Shown here in pieces: positions 39,747-44,315 of a DNA stretch of 44,315 nt; within the stretch, counting starts at the first letter, position 1, and the number at the start of each line of letters is the position of its first letter. The position numbers and the translations under genes were made by a program. Below the pieces are notes generated by a model. The model saw only the letters and a program-made list of their open reading frames with translations, searched no databases and was not told the origin of the DNA. Origin of the DNA: CAZBPZ01 sp964493955 (lineage in GTDB: Bacteria; Chloroflexota; Dehalococcoidia; Dehalococcoidales; Fen-1064); contig CAZBPZ010000003.1 in the NCBI GenBank assembly GCA_964493955.1, positions 1 through 44,315 of the forward strand. The letters run 5' to 3'.

Positions 39747-40595
39747 CTAGCGGAAGGTGAAGATGTTAAGCAGCCGCCGCGCGTTCCCGGAAAGCACCTT
39801 CTCCCTCGTTGCCGGCGGCAGCGCCAGCGCATCTATCTCTTTGATGAGACGGCTCGGTGGCATCAACGGGTAATCACTGCCGAAGAGCACCTTGTCCTCG
39901 CCCACCAGGGCAATGACCTGCCGGTAGACCTGCGGCCGGTAGAGGAACGGCGAGGCGGCTGTATCGAAGTACACCCGGGCCAGGGCTTCTTTGACCTCGG
40001 GCATCAGGGCATAAAAGGGCAGCCCCCCGCCCCAGTGAGAACAGACAATGGTGATATCCGGCAACACCTCAATCAGGCGGCAGAGATAGTCCGGGGTCAC
40101 CCTGCCCTTGCCGTTATACCGGTGGCCTACCGGCTCCGAGGCATGGGTGGTAACAATCAGGTTGTTCCTGCGGATAACCTCGGCCAGGCCAGCCATGACC
40201 TCGGGCCCCGACTCAGCCAGCTGGACATCCGGCCGGAGCTCACCGATGCCCCGCGCCCCGCCGCGCACGCACCGCTCTATCTCCATCACAGCCGAGTGGC
40301 CCGCCCTCGGCTGCACCGCACAGAACGGGACCAGGCGGGCCGGGAAACGTGCCGCCGCTTCCAGTATATAGTCGTTGGTCTCCACGCAGAGCTGCTGGGT
40401 TGTCCAGCCGATGTTAAGCACCACCGAGACATCTACCCCCTCCCTGTCCATGGCAGATACCAGCTCATCGGCCGTAACAATCCGGGCCTGCGGCGATGCG
40501 TACAGCTCGGCAAAAACCGGGTCACGCCGGGCATATTCAGCGCGGTTGTCCCTCACCTCCCGGGGCAGAACGTGGGTATGGAAGTCAACAATCAT
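39747..40595 (-). CDS. Amidohydrolase (ACMSD-like metal-dependent hydrolase)
   Basis: This 282-residue TIM-barrel amidohydrolase starts MIVDFHTHVLP, with the HxH metal motif. Further ligands are in LIVTTHASEP and IVCSHWGGGLPF, and the final Asp is in LFGSDYPLMPP. The set matches the amidohydrolase-2 group that includes ACMSD-type decarboxylases, though the substrate cannot be told. ATG 40595 is chosen over the longer frame to 40634, since the promoter -10 lies 7 nt before it and homology begins there. No ribosome site exists, so it appears leaderless. It leads the unit with thpR and the cupin. Confidence 0.92.
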   Translation of the reverse strand: MIVDFHTHVLPREVRDNRAEYARRDPVFAELYASPQARIVTADELVSAMDREGVDVSVVLNIGWTTQQLCVETNDYILEAAARFPARLVPFCAVQPRAGHSAVMEIERCVRGGARGIGELRPDVQLAESGPEVMAGLAEVIRRNNLIVTTHASEPVGHRYNGKGRVTPDYLCRLIEVLPDITIVCSHWGGGLPFYALMPEVKEALARVYFDTAASPFLYRPQVYRQVIALVGEDKVLFGSDYPLMPPSRLIKEIDALALPPATREKVLSGNARRLLNIFTFR

Positions 40596-40602
40596 CGCCC
40601 CG

Positions 40603-40631
40603 ATTATACCAGCCAGCCGCCGCACCGCCAA
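40603..40631 (-). promoter_or_regulatory. Promoter giving a leaderless amidohydrolase transcript
   Basis: On the minus strand, TTGGCG (40631-40626), a 17-bp spacer and the perfect TATAAT (40608-40603) with TGG before it (extended -10). The -10 ends 7 nt before ATG 40595, so transcription should start at or next to the start codon. Confidence 0.75.
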
Positions 40632-40764
40632 CACCCCGGCCGCTCATGCCCGTCCAGCATAGTAACACAGAGTAATCAGGGGATAGTGCGCCAGATTATG
40701 GCATGTAAACGGTGCTAAATACTTACTAGTCTTGCTCCATGGCTCTCATATTTGCTCCTTTGAT

Positions 40765-40793
40765 TTGCCCTGCCCGACCGGTTGGGCTATGAT
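40765..40793 (+). promoter_or_regulatory. Promoter of groES-groEL
   Basis: TTGCCC (40765-40770), a 17-bp spacer and TATGAT (40788-40793) form the promoter. Transcription should begin near 40800, inside the operator-like inverted repeat. The preceding 130 bases (40635-40764), after the amidohydrolase promoter, hold no gene that I can see. Confidence 0.7.
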
Positions 40794-40794
40794 A

Positions 40795-40827
40795 GGTTTA
40801 GCAGTCGCCTTGCCCGACTGCTAAACC
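40795..40827 (+). promoter_or_regulatory. CIRCE-like HrcA operator with compensated substitutions
   Basis: GGTTTAGCAGTC (40795-40806) and GACTGCTAAACC (40816-40827) are perfect 12-bp inverted arms around a 9-bp centre. The core TTAGCAGTC-N9-GACTGCTAA equals the CIRCE consensus TTAGCACTC-N9-GAGTGCTAA except for one position in each arm, changed in a symmetric, pairing-preserving way. Its place over the groES start site is where HrcA represses. HrcA itself is not in the window. Confidence 0.85.
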
Positions 40828-40854
40828 ATGTGCGAAGTTCGGAGGAGTGAGACA

Positions 40855-41163
40855 ATGGCAGTAGACCTGCAACCAATGGCCGACCGCCTGGTCGTGAAGC
40901 CAATCGAGCGCGAAGAGGTTACCAAGGGCGGCATCGTCCTGCCGGACACCGCCAAGGAAAAGCCCCAGGAGGGTGAAGTGCTGGCGGTGGGACCCGGCCG
41001 CATGACCGACGAGGGCAAGCGCATCCCGATGGACATCAGCGTTGGTGATGTGGTTGTCTACGCCAAGTACGGCGGTACCGAGATAAAGATTGAGGGCGAG
41101 GAGCTCGTTATCCTGCGCGAGAGTGATGTCCTCGCCAAGAAGCCCAAGGGCAAGAAAAAGTAA
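40855..41163 (+). CDS. groES: Co-chaperonin GroES
   Basis: GroES caps the GroEL folding chamber. The 102-residue protein has MADRLVVKPIEREEVTKGGI with the mobile loop near KGGIVLPDTAKEKPQEGEV and the roof segment, and ends YAKYGGTEIKIEGEELVILR. ATG 40855 follows GGAGGAGTGAGAC; an upstream in-frame ATG at 40828 abuts the operator and adds unrelated residues. A basic tail (KKPKGKKK) slightly extends the C-terminus. It is transcribed with groEL. Confidence 0.97.
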   Translation: MAVDLQPMADRLVVKPIEREEVTKGGIVLPDTAKEKPQEGEVLAVGPGRMTDEGKRIPMDISVGDVVVYAKYGGTEIKIEGEELVILRESDVLAKKPKGKKK

Positions 41164-41202
41164 GTCTGCAACAGATTCGGGACGTTATAAGGAGGACGGA
41201 AA

Positions 41203-42819
41203 GTGGCAAAACAGATATTGTTTGAGGATGAAGTACGGCAGGCCCTCAAGCGGGGCATTGACAAGCTGGCCGATGCAGTACGGGTAACCCTGGGGCCGAG
41301 GGGGCACTGTGTGGCACTCGACAAGAAGTGGGGTGCGCCCTCGGTGATTGACGATGGTGTCACCATTGCCAAGGAAATCGAGCTCCCGGACCCGTACGAG
41401 AACATGGGCGTGCAGCTCGTCAAGGAAGCCGCTACCAAGACCAACGACGCCTGTGGTGACGGCACCACCACCTCCACCATCCTGGCCCATGCCATAATTA
41501 ACCTTGGCTTCAAGAATGCCACCGCCGGCGCCGAGGTAATGGACCTCAAGAAAGGGATTGACCTTGCCGTCGAGACCATCGTCGAGGAGCTCAAGCGCGC
41601 CTCCACCGAGGTGAAGGGCAAGGAGCAGATTGCCCAGGTAGCCACCATGACGGCCGTAGACCCCAAGATTGGCAATCTCATTGCCGAGGTCATGGAGAAG
41701 GTCGGCAAGGACGGGGTCATCACGGTTGAGGAGTCCAAGGGCCTCGAGTACGAGACCGAGTACGTGGAGGGCATGCAGTTCGACCGCGGCTACATCTCCC
41801 CGTACTTCGTCACCAACAGCGAGAAGATGGAGTGCGAGATTGAAGACCCCTACATTCTCATCACCGACAAGAAAATCTCGGCCGTGGCCGACATCCTGCC
41901 GGCACTGGAGAGGATTCTCCAGGTCTCCAAGAACCTGGTAATCATCGCCGAGGACGTGGAGGGTGAGGCCCTGGCCACCCTGGTGGTCAACAAGCTGCGT
42001 GGCACCCTGAACGTGCTGGCCGTCAAGGCTCCCGGCTTTGGTGACCGCCGCAAGGCCATGCTCGAGGATATCGCCATCCTGACCGGTGGCACCGTTATCT
42101 CCGAGGAGGTCGGCCGCAAGCTTGATTCCGTCACCATTGAGGACCTGGGCCGGGCCCGCCGTGTTACCTCCGACAAGGACAATACCACCATCGTTGAGGG
42201 CCACGGCTCCGAGGAGAAGATAACCGCCCGCATCAAGCAGATAAAGGCCCAGATTGAGGAGACCACCTCTGATTTTGACCGTGAGAAGCTGCAGGAGCGG
42301 CAGGCCAAGCTGGTGGGCGGCGTGGCCGTCATCAAGGTAGGGGCCGCCACCGAGGTGGAGCTGAAAGAGCGCAAGCACCGTGTCGAGGATGCACTCTCGG
42401 CCACCCGGGCGGCGGTGGAAGAGGGCATTCTCCCCGGTGGCGGTGTTGCCCTGCTCAACGCCCTGCCTGCCCTCAAGAAGCTCAAGGTCAGCGGTGACAT
42501 TGCCACCGGGGTGGACATTGTACGCCGCGCCGTCGAGGAGCCTATCCGCGCCATTGCTGAGAACGCCGGCCGTGACGGCTCGGTGGTGGTTGACGCCGTC
42601 AAGAAGAGCAAGCGCGGGGTGGGTTACGACGCCGCCAACGACGAGTTCGGCGACATGGTGGCCAAGGGCATCATCGACCCAACCAAGGTGGTCCGCTCCG
42701 CCCTGCAGAACGCTGCTTCCATTGCCTCCATGGTGCTCATCACCGACGCCCTGGTCACCGACATCCCGGAGAAGAAGGACAAAGCCGCCACTCCCCCTGA
42801 CATGGGCGACATGATGTAG
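41203..42819 (+). CDS. groEL: Chaperonin GroEL
   Basis: GroEL is the ATP-driven folding chamber. The 538-residue protein shows VTLGPRGHCVALDKKWGAP, DGVTIAKEIELPDPYENMG, the nucleotide motif NDACGDGTTTSTILA, KAPGFGDRRKAMLEDIAILT, EGILPGGGVALL and a final domain with VDPxK-like IIDPTKVVRSALQNAAS. The Cys in NDACGDGTTT replaces the usual Ala-type residue. The C-terminus ends PPDMGDMM, so the GGM repeat tail is reduced to a trace. Start is GTG 41203 after AAGGAGGA, 39 bp after groES. A strong palindrome follows the stop. Confidence 0.97.
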   Translation: MAKQILFEDEVRQALKRGIDKLADAVRVTLGPRGHCVALDKKWGAPSVIDDGVTIAKEIELPDPYENMGVQLVKEAATKTNDACGDGTTTSTILAHAIINLGFKNATAGAEVMDLKKGIDLAVETIVEELKRASTEVKGKEQIAQVATMTAVDPKIGNLIAEVMEKVGKDGVITVEESKGLEYETEYVEGMQFDRGYISPYFVTNSEKMECEIEDPYILITDKKISAVADILPALERILQVSKNLVIIAEDVEGEALATLVVNKLRGTLNVLAVKAPGFGDRRKAMLEDIAILTGGTVISEEVGRKLDSVTIEDLGRARRVTSDKDNTTIVEGHGSEEKITARIKQIKAQIEETTSDFDREKLQERQAKLVGGVAVIKVGAATEVELKERKHRVEDALSATRAAVEEGILPGGGVALLNALPALKKLKVSGDIATGVDIVRRAVEEPIRAIAENAGRDGSVVVDAVKKSKRGVGYDAANDEFGDMVAKGIIDPTKVVRSALQNAASIASMVLITDALVTDIPEKKDKAATPPDMGDMM

Positions 42820-42843
42820 CCACCCTCCTGGCCGGAGATAGAC

Positions 42844-42880
42844 CGGCGCCGGTGACCGCGCGGTCACCGGCGCCGCCTCT
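42844..42880 (+). terminator. Perfect 32-bp palindrome after groEL, probable terminator
   Basis: CGGCGCCGGTGACCGC (42844-42859) is followed directly by its exact reverse complement (42860-42875), then CCTCTTTCT with a short T-rich run. It sits 24 bp after the groEL stop and 24 bp before the stop of the convergent peptidase. It is very stable as RNA and could stop transcription from either side, though the T-run is weak. Confidence 0.65.
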
Positions 42881-42899
42881 TTCTGCAACCCTCCAGGCG

Positions 42900-44162
42900 C
42901 TAGAAGGTGAGGAGCGCCTCCAGGCTGCCCCCTTCCCTGACCGGTCCCACCACCGCCAGGCGCAGCTGCTCGCCGCGCAGGATATCATCCGCCACTGCCT
43001 GGATGTCCTCAACCCCCAGGGCATCGACCGCCGCCACCACCTCGTCCACGGTCAGGACACAGCCGTTCAGTACCTCCTGGGCACCAATCCAGGCCGCCAC
43101 GCCGCGGCTGTCCTCCATCCGCAGCAGGAGCCGGCCCTTGGTCTGCTCCTTGGCCTGCCTCAGCTCCTCCTCCCCCACCGGCTCCCGCATCAGCGCCAGC
43201 TCCTCGACGATGGCCTTCACCGCCACCGCCAGGCGGCTGTGCTCCACCCCGGCATAGATGGTCAGCGCCCCGGTATCGCGCAGGTGCTCCACGTAGCTGC
43301 TGATGCTGTAAGCCAGCCCCAGTTCGTCACGTATCTTCACAAAAAGCCGGCTGCTCATGCCCTCGCCCAGCAGCACGTTCATCACGTCCAGAGCGTAGCG
43401 CTGGGGATGCAGCGATGGCAGCCCCGGCAGTGCCAGGCAGAGATGCGTCTGCTCGGTCTCCTCGGCCGCAATCTCCAGCCGGGGATTGGCCGCATCGACA
43501 AACGGCTGGAAACCGGGCGGCGGTGTGCCATCACGCCAGGCGGCAAAAGCCCGGGCAACCCCCTCAACGACCTGCTCGTGCTTTATGTCACCTGCTACCG
43601 CCACCACGGCGCGGCACGGCAGGTAGCGCCGCTCCACGAAGCGCAGCAGCTCCTCACGTGTGATGGCACTGACCGACTCTTCCGTGCCCGCCACATCACG
43701 CCCCAGGGGATGGCCCGGCCAGAGCAGCTCGTCCGCCAGCATCCCGACACGCAGGTGCGGCATGTCCTTGACCATGTGCAGCTCCTCGATGATAACCTGC
43801 CGCTCGCGCTCCATCTCGGCGGCATCGTAGCGCGAGGCCAGCAGTATATCGGCCAGGACATCCAGCGCCAGCGGAAAGTGGTGGCGCGCCACCTTGCACC
43901 AGTAGGTAGTCAGCTCGCGGTCGGTGGCGGCATTTATGACCCCACCCACCCCCTCGATGGAGGCCGCCACCTCCCGCGGCGTGGGGCGCCGCCGCGTGCC
44001 CTTGAAGGACATATGCTCAACAAAGTGGGAAAGGCCGGCCTCTGGCTCGGCCTCGTAGCGCGACCCCACCGCCAGGAAAACACAGACCGAGACCGAACGG
44101 CAGTGCGGCAGGCGGCTGCTTATGACGCGGAGCCCGTTCTCAAGGATGGTCTTCTGGTACAA
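42900..44162 (-). CDS. M16 family zinc peptidase
   Basis: This 420-residue M16 (pitrilysin/processing-peptidase-like) metallopeptidase carries the inverted zinc motif HFVEH (His46, Glu49, His50 from the chosen start) in GLSHFVEHMSFKGT. The downstream Glu ligand is in IIEEL (about 126). It also has a second-half block LLGEGMSSRLFVKIRDELGLAYS with the substrate-binding region. Because the promoter lies over the upstream frame, the start is set at TTG 44162, preceded by AGGAG at 7 nt. The resulting N-terminus LYQKTILENGLRVI matches family starts. It is close to the single-chain bacterial form; a substrate is unknown. Confidence 0.93.
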   Translation of the reverse strand: MYQKTILENGLRVISSRLPHCRSVSVCVFLAVGSRYEAEPEAGLSHFVEHMSFKGTRRRPTPREVAASIEGVGGVINAATDRELTTYWCKVARHHFPLALDVLADILLASRYDAAEMERERQVIIEELHMVKDMPHLRVGMLADELLWPGHPLGRDVAGTEESVSAITREELLRFVERRYLPCRAVVAVAGDIKHEQVVEGVARAFAAWRDGTPPPGFQPFVDAANPRLEIAAEETEQTHLCLALPGLPSLHPQRYALDVMNVLLGEGMSSRLFVKIRDELGLAYSISSYVEHLRDTGALTIYAGVEHSRLAVAVKAIVEELALMREPVGEEELRQAKEQTKGRLLLRMEDSRGVAAWIGAQEVLNGCVLTVDEVVAAVDALGVEDIQAVADDILRGEQLRLAVVGPVREGGSLEALLTF

Positions 44163-44187
44163 GCCGGCACTCCTGAACCCTGCCTTC

Positions 44188-44216
44188 ATTCTAGTGGCCA
44201 CCGGAGACAACGTCAA
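44188..44216 (-). promoter_or_regulatory. Promoter of the M16 peptidase
   Basis: On the minus strand, TTGACG (44216-44211), a 17-bp spacer and TAGAAT (44193-44188). Transcription should start near 44181. The in-frame TTG at 44216 and ATG at 44189 lie within the promoter itself and cannot be the start. Confidence 0.7.
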
Positions 44217-44265
44217 TCGGCTGCCTTTCAGGCCGGGAAAGGCCCTGAGAGAAGCCCGCCCCCGG

Positions 44266-44295
44266 TTGACTGGGCCGGATGCGATAAAGTAAAAT
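44266..44295 (+). promoter_or_regulatory. Promoter of the probable tRNA-Leu
   Basis: TTGACT (44266-44271), an 18-bp spacer and TAAAAT (44290-44295). Transcription should start near 44302, only a couple of bases before the tRNA 5' end at 44304, leaving almost no leader for RNase P to remove. Confidence 0.6.
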
Positions 44296-44303
44296 ACAGC
44301 CGT

Positions 44304-44315
44304 GCCGAAGTGGCG
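44304..44315 (+). tRNA. Probable tRNA-Leu, 5' end only (cut by window edge)
   Basis: The last 12 bases, GCCGAAGTGGCG, match the acceptor and D-arm start typical of bacterial tRNA-Leu (GCCGAAGTGGCGGAA). A promoter sits directly upstream. The anticodon lies beyond the window, so the isotype is judged only from this opening and could be wrong. Confidence 0.6.

Noticed and set aside
39099..40718. 539-codon plus-strand frame opposite thpR and the amidohydrolase
   Set aside because: It is antisense to clear enzyme genes with catalytic motifs, promoter and ribosome sites.
41185..42888. 567-codon minus-strand frame opposite groEL
   Set aside because: It is a shadow of groEL codons. Its Gly/Leu/Asp-rich translation matches no family.

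Overview
This is a GC-rich, densely packed bacterial chromosomal window of about 44 kb, dominated by housekeeping genes. The gene content fits a Chloroflexota lineage, most likely Dehalococcoidia-like. That placement is an inference from gene families and synteny; no rRNA is present to test it. There is no rRNA, CRISPR array, insertion sequence or prophage. The only RNA gene is the first 12 nt of a probable tRNA-Leu cut by the right edge. Many promoters are readable as TTGnnn-N17/18-TAnnnT, and they often decide which start codon is right.

Layout. 1-5.7 kb: the 5' part of uvrA (minus) diverges from an MFS carboxylate-type transporter. A probably frameshifted lipoprotein follows, then a CoA-ligase (ADP-forming type) alpha subunit that ends tail-to-tail on a CaiB/BaiF CoA-transferase. 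5.8-11.5 kb: a signalling block with a 1120-aa LytS-sensor/multi-PAS histidine kinase, an OmpR-type regulator, two unrecognised small proteins (one exported) and a receiver-only regulator. 11.6-14.0 kb (minus): pyruvate kinase, a DUF1858-like protein and a cysteine-rich Fe-S-type protein. 14.2-20.8 kb: the arginine run argJ-argB-argD-argG-argH, followed by rpe. 20.8-27.8 kb: rpmB diverges from fakA, two fakB/DegV paralogs, recG and a flavin reductase. 27.8-35.1 kb: argS; a minus-strand trio (membrane protein, gamma-carbonic-anhydrase-like protein, DUF1326); trpS; a biotin-dependent carboxyltransferase; hisA; hisI. 35.1-38.7 kb (minus): DUF1385, rpmE-rpmA-rplU, coaE, comF and a zinc-ribbon protein. 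38.8-40.6 kb (minus): amidohydrolase, thpR, cupin. 40.7-42.9 kb: groES-groEL under a CIRCE-like operator. 42.9-44.2 kb: an M16 peptidase (minus), then the tRNA.

I found no unmistakable new defence or biosynthetic system. The most interesting signals are regulatory or concern translation initiation. They are a compensated CIRCE variant before groES, a perfect inverted repeat over the fakA -10 box, apparently leaderless mRNAs (argJ, amidohydrolase, nearly rplU), non-canonical starts (ATC for hisA, CTG for thpR), and a long near-perfect hairpin in the sensor-kinase leader. The sensor kinase with its small unknown proteins and lone receiver is the best candidate for an undescribed functional module.
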